A stretch of 64,000 nt of DNA from Pseudoalteromonas lipolytica (GCF_001306915.1 NZ_LJTC01000004.1:134608-198607); one strand, 5' to 3'; numbered from the stretch's first letter, positions 50,551-60,860 are shown. Translations and numbers: made by a program. Notes: generated by a model not told the origin, from the sequence alone.

Positions 50551-53301
50551 TTACTGCTCAGCCAGCATATTACGCAGAACATACTGTAAAATACCGCCAT
50601 GTTTGTAGTAGTCCCATTCTTTCGGGGTATCTATACGTACATCAACACTAAAGCTAATTTGTTTGCCTTCGCTGTTAGTGGCAATCACACTGACTTCATT
50701 GGTTTTGTCGTATAAGCCTTCAAAATCGAACGACTCTTGGCCGGTTAAACCGAGTGACTCATAGCTTTCACCTTCTTTAAATTGTAGGGGTAAAACACCC
50801 ATACCAATCAGATTTGAACGGTGAATACGCTCATAACTTTGTGCAATAACGGCTTTAACACCAAGTAAAAGTGAACCTTTAGCAGCCCAGTCGCGTGATG
50901 AGCCTGTGCCATATTCCGCGCCCGCTAAAATAATCAGTGGCGTACCATCTTGCTGATATTGCATCGCTGCATCATAAATACTGGCGAGCTCATCACTTGG
51001 TTGCATACGGGTCACACCGCCTTCGGTACCCGGTGCTAATAGATTACGTAAACGCACATTAGCAAAAGTACCACGCATCATCACTTCGTGGTTACCACGG
51101 CGCGAACCATACGAGTTAAATTGTGCTTTTTGCACGCCGTGCTCTTGTAAGTAAAGACCTGCTGGGGCATCTGCTTTAATTGCACCTGCTGGCGAGATGT
51201 GGTCAGTGGTTACTGAGTCACCTAATTTTGCTAAACAGCGCGCACCACTAATGCTCGGAATACCAGGAGGCTCAATCTCCATGCCATCAAAGAAAGGTGC
51301 TTTTTTGATGTAGGTTGACGCATCATCCCAATCATAAAGGTTGCCATCAGGAATTTGAATTTTCTGCCAACGATCATCACCTTGATACACATTGCCATAG
51401 CTTGATGCGAACATTTCTTTGGTGACAGTTTCGCGGACGAGTTCGTTTACCTCACTAACACTTGGCCAGATATTTTTTAGATAAATGTCATTACCATTAG
51501 GGTCTTGCGCAAGCGGCTCATTGTAAACGTCGATATCTGTACGGCCAGCAATTGCGTATGCAACCACAAGCGGTGGTGACGCTAAAAAGTTCATTTTCAC
51601 ATCTTGGTGAATACGGCCTTCAAAGTTACGGTTACCCGATAAAATAGAGCTTACAACTAGTTTATGCTTTTGAATAGCTTCACTGATTTCATCAGCTAGT
51701 GGGCCTGAGTTACCGATACAGGTTGTACAACCATAACCGACAAGGTTAAAGCCTAACGCATCTAAATCATCCATTAAGTCGGCTTTTTTCAAGTAATCAG
51801 TCACCACTTGTGAGCCAGGAGCAAGTGAGGTTTTAACCCATGGCTTAACCTTTAAGCCTAATTGTTTGGCTTTTTTAGCCACTAGGCCAGCAGCTAAAAT
51901 AACACTTGGGTTTGACGTGTTTGTACAACTTGTAATTGCAGCAATGACACAAGCACCATCATTAAGCTCAAACTCTTCGCCTTTAAAGTTAACCTTAGCT
52001 GCGCCCATAAACTGTGCTTCGTTTACTGGCTCATCAGGGTTAGTGGTTGGGCCTTCATCTTCAATGCGCGCCTCTTGAACATCGCTTTTATCGCGATGTT
52101 GCATACGTTCTTCTTGAAAGCCTTTTAAGTGCTCACCAATAATGCTACCTGCTTTATCAAGGGCAATTCTATCTTGCGGGCGCTTAGGTCCGGCAAGGCT
52201 TGGCACAACATCATCAAGTGATAGCTCTAGTGTGTCGGTATAATGAGCCTCATCGCCAGGGTTACGCCATAAACCTTGGTGCTTAGCATAGTCCTCGATG
52301 AGTTTGAGTTGTTTGTCATCGCGGTTAGTTAAACGTAGGTAGTTGATGGTTTCATCATCAATTGGGAAAATACCGCAGGTTGCACCATACTCAGGCGCCA
52401 TGTTTGCAATAGTTGCACGGTCTGCAAGCGGTAAATCAGCAAGACCATCACCATAAAACTCAACAAATTTACCTACTACGCCATGGTTACGCAGCATTTC
52501 TGTCACGGTTAGTACAAGGTCGGTTGCAGTTGTGCCTTCTGGCAGGCGACCATTGAGCTTAAAGCCAACCACTTGTGGAATGAGTAAGCTAATCGGTTGA
52601 CCAAGCATTGCGGCTTCGGCTTCAATACCACCGACACCCCAGCCTAGTACCCCAAGACCATTGATCATGGTGGTGTGCGAATCGGTTCCGACTAGGGTAT
52701 CTGGGTAGGCGAGTGATTTACCATTTTTACTATCGTTAAATACCACGCGGGCTAAATATTCTAAATTTACTTGGTGTACGATGCCGGTTGCTGGTGGCAC
52801 GACTTTCAAGTTATCGAAGGCAGTTTGCCCCCAGCGTAAAAATTCGTAACGCTCTTTGTTACGCTCATATTCAAGTTTTGCATTTAAGTCGAATGAACCA
52901 TCTTCACCGTAGCCGTCAACTTGCACAGAGTGGTCAATAACAAGCTCGGCAGGCGACAGTGGATTAATTTTCGCAGGGTCGCCGCCAAGTTTTTCCATGG
53001 CATCACGCATCGCGGCTAAATCGACAATGGCGGGTACGCCGGTAAAATCTTGCATTACAACGCGAGCGGGCGTAAACGCGACTTCTGCTGATGGTTTCGC
53101 TTGTGGATCCCAGTTTAGTAAAGCATCGATATCTTGCTTTTTAATATTAACGCCATCTTCATTGCGCAACAGGTTTTCAAGTAAGATTTTTAGAGAGAAT
53201 GGCAGACGTTTTGCTTTGTCGCCTAAACCTTGTAAAGAGTGAATATGATATTGCTCACCATTAATCGTAAGCTGTTTTTGGGTATCAAAACTGTTATTCA
53301 T
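50551..53301 (-). CDS. acnA: Aconitate hydratase A
   Basis: TCA-cycle enzyme that isomerises citrate and isocitrate through a 4Fe-4S cluster; the type also binds RNA when the cluster is lost. 916 residues from the ATG at 53301, which has AGGGG upstream; an in-frame start 22 codons earlier is rejected. Cluster cysteines: [10 protein letters not shown] and [11 protein letters not shown]. Substrate-contact [12 protein letters not shown] and [12 protein letters not shown] are intact. The IRP1/AcnA-type swivel domain follows the linker. Monocistronic with its own terminator. Confidence 0.96.
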   Translation of the reverse strand: MNNSFDTQKQLTINGEQYHIHSLQGLGDKAKRLPFSLKILLENLLRNEDGVNIKKQDIDALLNWDPQAKPSAEVAFTPARVVMQDFTGVPAIVDLAAMRDAMEKLGGDPAKINPLSPAELVIDHSVQVDGYGEDGSFDLNAKLEYERNKERYEFLRWGQTAFDNLKVVPPATGIVHQVNLEYLARVVFNDSKNGKSLAYPDTLVGTDSHTTMINGLGVLGWGVGGIEAEAAMLGQPISLLIPQVVGFKLNGRLPEGTTATDLVLTVTEMLRNHGVVGKFVEFYGDGLADLPLADRATIANMAPEYGATCGIFPIDDETINYLRLTNRDDKQLKLIEDYAKHQGLWRNPGDEAHYTDTLELSLDDVVPSLAGPKRPQDRIALDKAGSIIGEHLKGFQEERMQHRDKSDVQEARIEDEGPTTNPDEPVNEAQFMGAAKVNFKGEEFELNDGACVIAAITSCTNTSNPSVILAAGLVAKKAKQLGLKVKPWVKTSLAPGSQVVTDYLKKADLMDDLDALGFNLVGYGCTTCIGNSGPLADEISEAIQKHKLVVSSILSGNRNFEGRIHQDVKMNFLASPPLVVAYAIAGRTDIDVYNEPLAQDPNGNDIYLKNIWPSVSEVNELVRETVTKEMFASSYGNVYQGDDRWQKIQIPDGNLYDWDDASTYIKKAPFFDGMEIEPPGIPSISGARCLAKLGDSVTTDHISPAGAIKADAPAGLYLQEHGVQKAQFNSYGSRRGNHEVMMRGTFANVRLRNLLAPGTEGGVTRMQPSDELASIYDAAMQYQQDGTPLIILAGAEYGTGSSRDWAAKGSLLLGVKAVIAQSYERIHRSNLIGMGVLPLQFKEGESYESLGLTGQESFDFEGLYDKTNEVSVIATNSEGKQISFSVDVRIDTPKEWDYYKHGGILQYVLRNMLAEQ

Positions 53302-53478
53302 TATTTGCCCCTGTGGTTTGAGCAAGCAATTTGGCTTGCTTTGTTGTTTCCTTTTCGAAATAGACACAGTGTTATTGCAAACTTAATACCAGCTGAGAAA
53401 TTCATCTAGCTGATGAAAAAATATGCTACCTAATATAGTTGCTGCTGATGTGATTTATTTCAAGGGAAGGAGGCAGAT

Positions 53479-53505
53479 AAAAAGGGTAGTCACTTTAAAC
53501 TACCC
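53479..53505 (-). terminator. Intrinsic terminator of the 139-residue membrane protein gene
   Basis: Perfect 7-bp stem GGGTAGT / ACTACCC (53484-53490 with 53499-53505), loop of eight bases; on the minus strand a T-run follows. Confidence 0.75.
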
Positions 53506-53521
53506 TCAGAAATAAGTGTTT

Positions 53522-53941
53522 TTAGTTAAGCCAGTTTTGTTGTTTACCTTTATGGCTAATAAACAGTAATAGTAAACCAATAACGATAACACACAATGGC
53601 ATTGCTAATGCGCTAGTACCAAACATAGCAAGGCTATCTATCACCACAAAATTATAATATTGCTGGACTAATACGGCGATAAACGAGATTAAAAATAACT
53701 CGCGCGCAAGGGCTTTTTTTACCAGTAATAAGATGCTCGCGAAGCTTGCTGCAAACACGGCTATCGCAAAGGCAGCCGTTGACCAGAGCGGTATGTCGCG
53801 GTATGCGGCTTGTTGTGCTTCGGGGAGTTGGTTAATCATTTCGGGTGTGATCAACAGTTGCATTATAAATGCAATGACACCTAAAAGATTCCATACAAGG
53901 GCTGCCCAAGCGAGTGGCTTGAGCCAAGCTGGAGGATTCAT
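53522..53941 (-). CDS. Four-helix membrane protein of unknown function
   Basis: 139 residues with four hydrophobic helices (about 10-30, 50-72, 76-97, 105-128) and a short polar C terminus. It resembles small integral membrane proteins that share no assigned function; no transport motif is visible. Its start lies at the end of a striking inverted repeat (see 53941-53990): AAAGGTG of that repeat is its ribosome-binding site. Confidence 0.6.
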   Translation of the reverse strand: MNPPAWLKPLAWAALVWNLLGVIAFIMQLLITPEMINQLPEAQQAAYRDIPLWSTAAFAIAVFAASFASILLLVKKALARELFLISFIAVLVQQYYNFVVIDSLAMFGTSALAMPLCVIVIGLLLLFISHKGKQQNWLN

Positions 53942-53990
53942 AAATCACCTTTTATTGTTGTTATAATCGCATTCAATTAAAGGTGATTTA
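53941..53990. repeat. Inverted repeat that presents the same RBS-ATG on both strands
   Basis: Arms TAAATCACCTTT (53941-53952) and AAAGGTGATTTA (53979-53990) match 12 of 12; with the next five bases the match is 16 of 17. On the minus strand the arm reads AAAGGTGATTT-ATG, the ribosome-binding site and start of the 139-residue protein. On the plus strand the same sequence reads AAAGGTGATTT-ATG and opens a 12-codon frame (from 53990). A -10-like TATAAC lies in the loop. It may be an operator for a dimeric regulator. Confidence 0.6.
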
Positions 53991-54011
53991 TGCTAACTAA
54001 GCAAGCTCTTG

Positions 54012-54386
54012 TTAACCAAAAGAGATAGGGCGGCGACCGGTTTTTTCGTCTACTTTTGGTTTTTTAGTACGTTTACGCTTCGATTTTTTTGGCGCTTCTT
54101 CAGAGCTTTGTGGTTGTGCTTTTTGTACTGGTTCTGGTGGGCGAGGATTTGGTGTTGCATCTTCGCTTAGTGTCAATTGGAACAACTCACCATCGAAAGC
54201 CAGCACGTCACCACTGTATAATTTTTTCCGTTTTATTGTACAAATTTCATAGTTAACCCCAACATAACCTTCACCAATTAAGGCTTTTGCTTGGCCGCCT
54301 GTTTCGACTAGGTCGAGCACTTTTAGCAAGTTACATAGCTCTATTGGCTCTTCTTCTAGTTCAATTTCGATGAAATCTTCGTTCAT
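54012..54386 (-). CDS. S4-domain RNA-binding protein (YbcJ-like)
   Basis: 124 residues from the ATG at 54386 (AGAGAG upstream). An S4 fold at about 12-72: IELCNLLKVLDLVETGGQAKALIGEGYVGVN then GDVLAFDG, matching the small YbcJ family. The remaining ~50 residues are a Pro/Lys-rich basic tail, not present in enterobacterial YbcJ, likely adding nucleic acid binding. Its target RNA is unknown. Confidence 0.82.
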   Translation of the reverse strand: MNEDFIEIELEEEPIELCNLLKVLDLVETGGQAKALIGEGYVGVNYEICTIKRKKLYSGDVLAFDGELFQLTLSEDATPNPRPPEPVQKAQPQSSEEAPKKSKRKRTKKPKVDEKTGRRPISFG

Positions 54387-54621
54387 GTTGGTCTCTCTTA
54401 ATTCAATCGCAGCCATTATAAAGCCTAGCACTCAATTGAACCAAGATTAAATTTTTAAGCTCTTCAAGCGGTTAAAATTTGCAGCAATAAATAATCTGAC
54501 ATTTTTCTAAACAGTAAAAAAACTGCAGTATTTACTGGGTACACTGCGCGCGTTTGGAATTGGTGTACAAATTGCTAAATGCATGTCCGTTTCATTTTTT
54601 ATTCGTTCAGGAGAAGTTGTA

Positions 54622-54909
54622 ATGGGCGTAAGAACAGCGCTAAGAAAAGAGTTAATGGGTTTGCAAGATTCGTCATTGCTTGCTGCAGATGATGTGCGAG
54701 CTTTGTTAACGCAAACAATTAAATCTCAGCCTGAAAAGTCAGAACAAGGTTTTGCGTTAATTTCGCGTTTTAATGATAACCATAGCCAGCTGAGTTCAGG
54801 GGAAACAAATAAAGAAAAACTGCTTCAGCATCAAACTCACCGTTTATTTAAAGATATTTTATATACCCGTCAAAGTGTTAATAGTTGGCTAAAAAAACAT
54901 CTTAATTAA
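54622..54909 (+). CDS. Small protein of unknown function
   Basis: 95 residues from the ATG at 54622, which has AGGAGA 8-9 nt upstream; a longer frame from 54583 has no such site. Mostly helical, no signal peptide, no membrane helix, and no recognised domain. It is followed by a perfect hairpin and a lipoprotein gene in the same direction. Confidence 0.6.
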   Translation: MGVRTALRKELMGLQDSSLLAADDVRALLTQTIKSQPEKSEQGFALISRFNDNHSQLSSGETNKEKLLQHQTHRLFKDILYTRQSVNSWLKKHLN

Positions 54910-54920
54910 TTGATTTATTG

Positions 54921-54964
54921 TTTTTCTCACTTTAGACTACACTTGTAATCTAAAGTGAGAAAGA
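54921..54964 (+). promoter_or_regulatory. Perfect hairpin enclosing the RBS of the downstream lipoprotein gene
   Basis: Arms TTTCTCACTTTAGA (54923-54936) and TCTAAAGTGAGAAA (54949-54962) match 14 of 14, with a further TACA/TGTA inner stem. There is no T-run after it, so it is not an ordinary terminator. The 3' arm contains the purine-rich AGTGAGAAAG just before the ATG at 54967, so folding would hide the ribosome-binding site. That suggests translational control, or an operator for a dimeric protein. Confidence 0.6.
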
Positions 54965-54966
54965 AT

Positions 54967-55629
54967 ATGAAAAGGATAATTTCGGCAGCCATATTTTTAA
55001 TTTTGGCTGGTTGTCAGCAAGCTACAGTCTACGTATACACAGAAAATCTTGATCAGTCGCAGTTGCAATCATTAGAGCAAGCATTAAATAAGCAAAGCTT
55101 ACCCTATGAATACACTCAGCTCCCAGTGCCAAGAGAGTTTGCGGATGCAACCTTAATGTTATCGAGTGATAAAATCCTCACTCATGAAACTGAGCAACTT
55201 GCTGAAATTATGCAAGGATTGGGTTATGAAGTTGAAATCAAATACACCACAGATGCCAACCACTTTTACAATCATGGCAATATTGGCTTTTATTTAAAAG
55301 CTAAAAATACTACCACTAATTTTACTATGCCGGCTCGTGTACTCACCACAGGATGTGTTGAAGACAAGTATAATGATCTTGTTGTTACATTCAGTGATAA
55401 GCAAGCTCACTTTACTCTTGCTGGCGGTAGTAAAGTTACTCTTGATTGGGAATACTTATACGGCCACCTAGTCATTTATTATAAAAACTATTCGCAAAGT
55501 TACAGCCATTTAACGCCAGAAGTGAGTACCCCTTTTGGTATGAAACCATCAGACACCTACCGTTACACGGCTCGCGTTAATAGCCCAAGTTGGTTAAATT
55601 GCTCATTTCAAATTGTGTATATGGACTAG
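54967..55629 (+). CDS. Lipoprotein of unknown function
   Basis: 220 residues from the ATG at 54967. The N terminus MKRIISAAIFLILAGC is a clear lipoprotein signal with the lipobox LAGC (Cys16). The mature part has a short alpha/beta section (about 20-95) and a beta-rich part (100-220). No family recognised. Its start codon follows the hairpin directly. The gene ends convergent with, and overlaps by 4 nt, the cyclic-nucleotide-binding protein gene. Confidence 0.72.
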   Translation: MKRIISAAIFLILAGCQQATVYVYTENLDQSQLQSLEQALNKQSLPYEYTQLPVPREFADATLMLSSDKILTHETEQLAEIMQGLGYEVEIKYTTDANHFYNHGNIGFYLKAKNTTTNFTMPARVLTTGCVEDKYNDLVVTFSDKQAHFTLAGGSKVTLDWEYLYGHLVIYYKNYSQSYSHLTPEVSTPFGMKPSDTYRYTARVNSPSWLNCSFQIVYMD

Positions 55630-56084
55630 TTACGTGACTCAAGGTAAGTGCTTAACTTAGTAATACGTTCACTCATACCTTCGATTATGCGATCTTTAAT
55701 TTTCTCGCGGATCACATTCGGCAAGCGGGTAAGTGCTTCAGGGGTGATAGCTAACAAAATGGTATCAACTTTTGCGCGCGCACTCGTACTGTGCTCGCGG
55801 TTATTGATAAAAGCACCTTCACCGATAAATTCGCCAGGCTCAATCGTGCCAAGTTCAAGGAGATGGCTTTGTTTGAATACCATCAGTGAGCCGCTTAGCA
55901 CAATATAAAGCCGTTTATCAGTATCGTATTGTTTGAAAACAGCGCGGCCTTGTTTGACCAAATACAAATGACTGAATGACTCTAATAACACTTGTCGTTC
56001 GCTTAATGTGAACTCTCTAAAAAATGGTAATCTGTTAATAATTTCCATTTGTTTAATTAGTGGAATGTGCTCGATTAAATTCAT
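55626..56084 (-). CDS. Cyclic-nucleotide-binding-domain protein
   Basis: 152 residues, essentially one CNB domain: LPFFREFTLSERQVLLESF, VKQGRAVFKQYDTDKRLYIVLSGSLMV, and the phosphate-binding cassette GEFIGEGAFINNREHSTSARAK. No DNA-binding helix-turn-helix follows, so it is not a Crp-type regulator; it may sense cAMP or bind a partner. Located 24 bp after glnG on the same strand, possibly cotranscribed. Confidence 0.82.
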   Translation of the reverse strand: MNLIEHIPLIKQMEIINRLPFFREFTLSERQVLLESFSHLYLVKQGRAVFKQYDTDKRLYIVLSGSLMVFKQSHLLELGTIEPGEFIGEGAFINNREHSTSARAKVDTILLAITPEALTRLPNVIREKIKDRIIEGMSERITKLSTYLESRN

Positions 56085-56108
56085 TGACTCACATTGGTTT
56101 GCGCGAAA

Positions 56109-57494
56109 TTAGCTAATATTGCGCTCTTTTAGCTTGCGGGTCAATGTATTACGACCCCAGCCGATTTTCACTGCGGCTTCTTGCTTGTGCCCAGCACAGT
56201 TGGCAAGAGCAGTTTTAATTAAGCGAGTCTCGAGTTGTGCTTGAATGGCAGGCCAAATATTTTCTTTACCTTGTTTAAGTTCAAGGTTAAGCCATTGTTG
56301 AAATGCATCTAGCCAGTCGCCTTCTTGCTCGATTGGTGTAACTGCGACGATTTCAGGTGGTAAATCTTGTTCACTAATAAGTTCACCCGGCGCCATAACG
56401 GTTAACCAACGGCAGGTGTTTTCTAATTGGCGCACGTTACCTGGCCAGTTAAATAGGCGTAGTTGCTCAGTGGCTTTTGGGCTTAAAATTTTGCTGTCAA
56501 CTTGCAGCTCTTTGGCACTTTTATGTAAAAAGTGTTGTGCTAGTCGTTCAATATCTTCCGTACGCTCACGCAGCGCGGGTAAGCGTAAACGCACTACGTT
56601 TAAGCGGTGGAATAAGTCGTCACGAAACTTACCTTGTTTTACCAAGTCTTCGAGGTTTTGGTGCGTTGCAGCAATAATACGTACATCAACTTTAATACTT
56701 TGATGGCCGCCCACGCGGTAAAACTCACCATCGGCTAACACGCGTAATAAACGTGTTTGAACGTCGAGTGGCATATCACCAATTTCATCTAAAAATAAGG
56801 TGCCGCCATTCGCTTGTTCAAAACGGCCTTTACGAATGCTGTCGGCTCCAGTAAATGCGCCTTTTTCGTGGCCAAATAACTCTGACTCAACTAATTCTTT
56901 AGGAATGGCAGCCATATTCAGAGCTATAAATTGGTTTTCTTTGCGTGGGCTGTGGTTATGCAGGGCGCTTGCAACTAGCTCTTTACCTGTCCCTGACTCA
57001 CCATTAATCAGCACGCTCATACTTGATGCTGATAATTTACCGATCGCGCGAAACACCTCTTGCATTGCAGGTGCTTCACCGATGATATGCGCATTGGTTT
57101 GTGGTGCTTGTTTGCGTTTAGTTTTCTTCGTTGAGTTAGCACGACAGGCGCTTTCTACCAGTGCCACGGCTTCGTCTAAGTCAAACGGTTTGGCGAGGTA
57201 CTCAAACGCCCCTTTTTGGAAGGCATTTACCGCCGAATCTAAATCCGAGTGAGCTGTCATGATAATAACAGGTAAGCCAGGATTTTGCTCGGCAATTGTT
57301 TCGAGTAACGCCATGCCGTCCATGCCAGGCATACGCACATCAGATACCAATACCGTGGGCTGGCTAAACTTTAATGCGTTAAGCACATCTTGTGCGTTTG
57401 CATAGCTTTCAGTGTCAAATCCTGCACGTGCCAACGCTTTTTCCAATACAAAGCGAATTGAGGCATCATCATCAACTAACCAGACTGTTTTCAT
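56109..57494 (-). CDS. glnG: Nitrogen regulator NtrC
   Basis: Sigma-54-dependent activator of nitrogen genes. 461 residues: receiver domain with phospho-acceptor Asp52 in VLVSDVRMPG, AAA+ domain with Walker A GESGTGKE and the sigma-54 contact GAFTGAD, and a Fis-type DNA-binding helix at the C terminus (AAVKIGWGRNTLTRKLKE). Partner kinase glnL is 18 bp upstream, the standard order. Confidence 0.97.
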   Translation of the reverse strand: MKTVWLVDDDASIRFVLEKALARAGFDTESYANAQDVLNALKFSQPTVLVSDVRMPGMDGMALLETIAEQNPGLPVIIMTAHSDLDSAVNAFQKGAFEYLAKPFDLDEAVALVESACRANSTKKTKRKQAPQTNAHIIGEAPAMQEVFRAIGKLSASSMSVLINGESGTGKELVASALHNHSPRKENQFIALNMAAIPKELVESELFGHEKGAFTGADSIRKGRFEQANGGTLFLDEIGDMPLDVQTRLLRVLADGEFYRVGGHQSIKVDVRIIAATHQNLEDLVKQGKFRDDLFHRLNVVRLRLPALRERTEDIERLAQHFLHKSAKELQVDSKILSPKATEQLRLFNWPGNVRQLENTCRWLTVMAPGELISEQDLPPEIVAVTPIEQEGDWLDAFQQWLNLELKQGKENIWPAIQAQLETRLIKTALANCAGHKQEAAVKIGWGRNTLTRKLKERNIS

Positions 57495-57512
57495 GACTAC
57501 TCCAAAAAACCA

Positions 57513-58583
57513 TTAATCCGTAAAAGGCAAATAGATATTAAATTCTGTATGGCCTGGCCAACTGTCACAATCAATGTGGCCGTCATGTTGGTCAACCAAG
57601 GTTTGCGCTATCGATAAACCAAGCCCTGATCCATTTTCTTTGTTGGTGATCATTGGGTAGAACAAGGTTTCACGTAAGCTCTTGTCTATACCTGGGCCGT
57701 TATCCGAAATTTGGATCAGCAAGGTTTTTTTCGGTGCCTTACCCGGGCGCCTGTGTTGATGATTGATGCGAGTTTTTATTCTTATCTCGCCACCATCAAC
57801 AAGTGCCTGTTGTGCATTACGAATAATGTTCAGTACCACTTGCTGAATTTTACTCTGATCTATGTATACACTCGGTATACTTGGATCATAGTCTTTCACT
57901 AAAGTGATATTGGCATTGTTGTCTAACATGCTCAGTTTAATCACCGACTCTAACGCTTGGTGAATATTGCCATGGGATTTGTGTGGCAGTTGATTCGGAC
58001 CAAGTAAACGGTCGACAAGCTCGCGTAAACGGTCTGCTTGTTCAATGATTAATTCGGCACATTGATCACGTTCTTGCTGATCAACCTCGTACTGCAATAA
58101 TTGCGCCGCTCCGCGAATTCCACCTAAAGGATTTTTAATTTCATGTGCTAAACCACGAATAAGGTTACGGGCAGCTTGATATTGATGCATTTGATTCGAA
58201 GCTTGGTCATGGCGAATTTCATCATCCATTTGGCGGCATTCGAACAGGATATAATTTTCATCGTTGCTACTTATTCGGCGTGTGCTAATAGTTAACTTGG
58301 CATGGCGAGAATCGACGAACACCACGTCAGCTCTATGTTGGTGGCAATCGACACCGTCAAACAACGAATACTGAGCAATACGTTTTAAATCTATCGAGTG
58401 GTAGTTAAATAGGTTGTCGAACGGTTGGTTGATGATACGTTTTGGGCCTAAACCTAAAAGCTCACTGGCGCTATCGTTTGCGTAAACCAGTTTAAAATCA
58501 TGATCGAGTAAAATAACAGCAGTACTTAAATTTTTCCAAATACTGTCGAGTAATTGAGAATTAAAATGTAAATCTCTGAGCAT
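57513..58583 (-). CDS. glnL: Nitrogen sensor kinase NtrB
   Basis: 356 residues, cytoplasmic. A PAS domain (about 10-120), the phospho-acceptor His in GLAHEIKNPLGGIRGAAQLL, and ATPase boxes VVLNIIRNAQQAL (N box), ISDNGPGID (G1) and NGSGLGLSIAQ (G2). Its activity is controlled by PII proteins (not in the window). It sits between a DUF4124 protein gene and glnG. Confidence 0.97.
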   Translation of the reverse strand: MLRDLHFNSQLLDSIWKNLSTAVILLDHDFKLVYANDSASELLGLGPKRIINQPFDNLFNYHSIDLKRIAQYSLFDGVDCHQHRADVVFVDSRHAKLTISTRRISSNDENYILFECRQMDDEIRHDQASNQMHQYQAARNLIRGLAHEIKNPLGGIRGAAQLLQYEVDQQERDQCAELIIEQADRLRELVDRLLGPNQLPHKSHGNIHQALESVIKLSMLDNNANITLVKDYDPSIPSVYIDQSKIQQVVLNIIRNAQQALVDGGEIRIKTRINHQHRRPGKAPKKTLLIQISDNGPGIDKSLRETLFYPMITNKENGSGLGLSIAQTLVDQHDGHIDCDSWPGHTEFNIYLPFTD

Positions 58584-58663
58584 GGTTGCACCATTTTAGT
58601 GCGTTACAATTTAGTGCAGCTTAGCATAGTCTTTTTGCTTTGCGAGACATCATGTCGAAAATT

Positions 58664-59200
58664 CTAATTTCCGTTATTAATTGAAGTTCTGTGCATGAAA
58701 AAAGTGCTGACTGGGCTAACTGAAACGAGTTTATTATTTGCATCAAAAAGTTTCGCTTGTAATGTGTGTTCGCCTCGAAAGACCTCTCTTAGAGCAAAGG
58801 TTGTGCTATTACTTGGTGCGCCATGAGGTGAACCATCAACGAGTAATTGAACTTTGAAACCAGTTTCAAAACGGGGGCTGATTCGTGTAGTAACATAAAC
58901 AGAACCTGTATTTTCTCTCACAGTTTCTTCATTTGCGGGGGCTGCAATTGACACTTTAAAGTTAACAGGGACTGCACTTGGAGCAGTATCAAGAATACTG
59001 GTATCAGCTGCAGGCATTGTAAGGTTTTGGGTATTTAACTTGACCTCAGTAGCACCGGGGCGAGGAGTATCAGAAAATACTAATACACCATTCTCATCTT
59101 TCCAAGAATAGACTTTTTGTGCTGCTGTATAACCAAAAAAGCTTGCAAATAATAACGATAATACCAATAAGGTTGTGCTTTTCACCCTGCGACCCTGCAT
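58664..59200 (-). CDS. DUF4124-domain protein of the glnA-glnLG region
   Basis: 178 residues with a signal peptide (about 1-27). DUF4124 motif VYSWKDENGVLVFSDTPRP (about 30-48), then a beta-sandwich region (about 75-178) with FKVQLLVDGSPHGAPS and a GEHTLQAKLFDANNKLV motif, resembling an immunoglobulin-like domain. Proteins of this design are found between glnA and glnL in many gammaproteobacteria; the role in nitrogen control is not known. A second DUF4124 gene lies at 49555. Confidence 0.85.
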   Translation of the reverse strand: MQGRRVKSTTLLVLSLLFASFFGYTAAQKVYSWKDENGVLVFSDTPRPGATEVKLNTQNLTMPAADTSILDTAPSAVPVNFKVSIAAPANEETVRENTGSVYVTTRISPRFETGFKVQLLVDGSPHGAPSNSTTFALREVFRGEHTLQAKLFDANNKLVSVSPVSTFFMHRTSINNGN

Positions 59201-59248
59201 TTTTTCACTTAACTAAAACTGTAGAGTAGAACCCGCTCAATTACCATT

Positions 59249-59271
59249 AAAAAAGCCCGCAGAGCGGGCTT
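59249..59271 (-). terminator. Intrinsic terminator of glnA
   Basis: Perfect 8-bp stem AAGCCCGC / GCGGGCTT (59253-59260 with 59264-59271), loop AGA; on the minus strand six T residues follow. It lies between glnA and the DUF4124 gene and would limit read-through into glnLG. Confidence 0.9.
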
Positions 59272-59318
59272 GAGAACACACATTTATTATCTTTTAGATA
59301 ATTCTGATACAGCGTGTA

Positions 59319-60725
59319 TTACACGCTGTAGTACATTTCGAACTCAACTGGGTGAGTTGTCATGTTAAGTTTTTCAACTTCTTGGCTCTTAAGCGCGATG
59401 TATGCATCGATTAGGTCATCAGTGAATACGCCACCTTGAGTTAAGAACTCACGGTCTGCGTCTAATGATGCAAGTGCTTCTTGTAAAGAAGATGCAACTT
59501 GTGGGATCTCAGCTGCTTCTTCAGCAGGTAGATCGTATAAGTCTTTGTCCATTGCATCGCCAGGGTGGATCTTGTTCTTGATACCGTCTAGGCCAGCCAT
59601 AAGCATTGCAGAGAATGCTAAGTATGGGTTAGCTGTTGGATCAGGGAAACGTACTTCGATACGACGTGCTTTTGCAGACGGTACCACTGGGATACGGATT
59701 GAAGCAGAACGGTTACGTGCAGAGTATGCAAGCATTACAGGAGCTTCGAAGCCTGGTACTAAACGCTTGTATGAGTTCGTTGACGCGTTAGCGAATGCGT
59801 TGATTGCTTTAGCGTGCTTGATGATACCACCGATGTAGTAAAGTGCTTCTTCAGAAAGACCTGCGTATTTGTCACCCGCGAAGATGTTTACGCCATCTTT
59901 ACCTAGAGATTGGTGACAGTGCATACCAGAACCGTTATCACCTACGATTGGTTTAGGCATGAATGTCGCTGTTTTTCCGTATAAGTGAGCCATGTTATGG
60001 ATAACATATTTCATCTCTTGGATTTCGTCAGCTTTTAATACCATTGTATTGAAGCGAGTTGCGATCTCATTTTGACCTGCAGTTGCTACTTCGTGGTGGT
60101 GAGCTTCTACTACTTGACCTAGTTCTTCAAGAACTAAACAAGTTGCTGAACGCCAGTCATGTGATGAGTCAACAGGTGAACACGGGAAGTAACCGCCTTT
60201 AACACCTGGACGATGACCCATGTTGCCACCTTCGTAATCTTTATCTGAGTTCCAAGCTGCTTCTACAGAATCGATTTTGTACATAGAACCAGACATGTCT
60301 GATTTGTATTTAACGTCATCAAAAAGGAAGAATTCTGGCTCTGGACCGAATAATACAGTGTCAGCAATACCAGTAGAGCGCATGTACTCTTCAGCGCGTT
60401 TTGCAACAGAACGTGGATCACGCTCGTAACCTTGAAGTGTTGAAGGCTCAACTACGTCACAACGTACGATTAGTGTAGCTTCTTCAGAAAACGGGTCCAT
60501 TTTCGCAGACTCAGGAACAGGCATAAGTACCATGTCTGATTCGTTGATACCTTTCCAGCCAGCAATTGAAGAACCGTCAAACATTTTGCCGTCTTCGAAG
60601 AAGTCTTCATCAATTTGATGATGAGGAATAGAAACATGCTGTTCTTTACCTTTGGTATCAGTAAAGCGTAAATCAATGAACTTAACGTCATTTTCTTTGA
60701 TAAAATCTAAAACCGATTGTGACAT
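59319..60725 (-). CDS. glnA: Glutamine synthetase, type I
   Basis: Makes glutamine from glutamate, ammonium and ATP. 468 residues, the GSI-beta length. Motifs: [17 protein letters not shown], metal/ATP loop [38 protein letters not shown], and the adenylylation-site region NPYLAF then [17 protein letters not shown] precedes the ATG. A sigma-54 promoter and NtrC site are found upstream (see 60783 and 60861), consistent with NtrBC control encoded downstream. Confidence 0.97.
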   Translation of the reverse strand: MSQSVLDFIKENDVKFIDLRFTDTKGKEQHVSIPHHQIDEDFFEDGKMFDGSSIAGWKGINESDMVLMPVPESAKMDPFSEEATLIVRCDVVEPSTLQGYERDPRSVAKRAEEYMRSTGIADTVLFGPEPEFFLFDDVKYKSDMSGSMYKIDSVEAAWNSDKDYEGGNMGHRPGVKGGYFPCSPVDSSHDWRSATCLVLEELGQVVEAHHHEVATAGQNEIATRFNTMVLKADEIQEMKYVIHNMAHLYGKTATFMPKPIVGDNGSGMHCHQSLGKDGVNIFAGDKYAGLSEEALYYIGGIIKHAKAINAFANASTNSYKRLVPGFEAPVMLAYSARNRSASIRIPVVPSAKARRIEVRFPDPTANPYLAFSAMLMAGLDGIKNKIHPGDAMDKDLYDLPAEEAAEIPQVASSLQEALASLDADREFLTQGGVFTDDLIDAYIALKSQEVEKLNMTTHPVEFEMYYSV

Positions 60726-60782
60726 GTGTCCTCCAATTGTTGGGTTTTATTTTTGCTGCATTATTGCTTTTCGCTTATATAA

Positions 60783-60799
60783 GCTGGTTTCGTGCCATG
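60783..60799 (-). promoter_or_regulatory. Sigma-54 promoter of glnA
   Basis: On the minus strand: TGGCACG-AAAC-CAGCT. The -24 GG and -12 GC are exactly 10 bp apart; the -24 box is perfect and the -12 box matches three of five bases (TTGCW consensus). Expected transcript start near 60771, about 46 nt before the ATG. Confidence 0.75.
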
Positions 60800-60860
60800 T
60801 TTTTAACACCTTGTTTAGGCTTGTAAAAAGTGAACAGGGCTTCGTTTTGTTAACTTTCGT

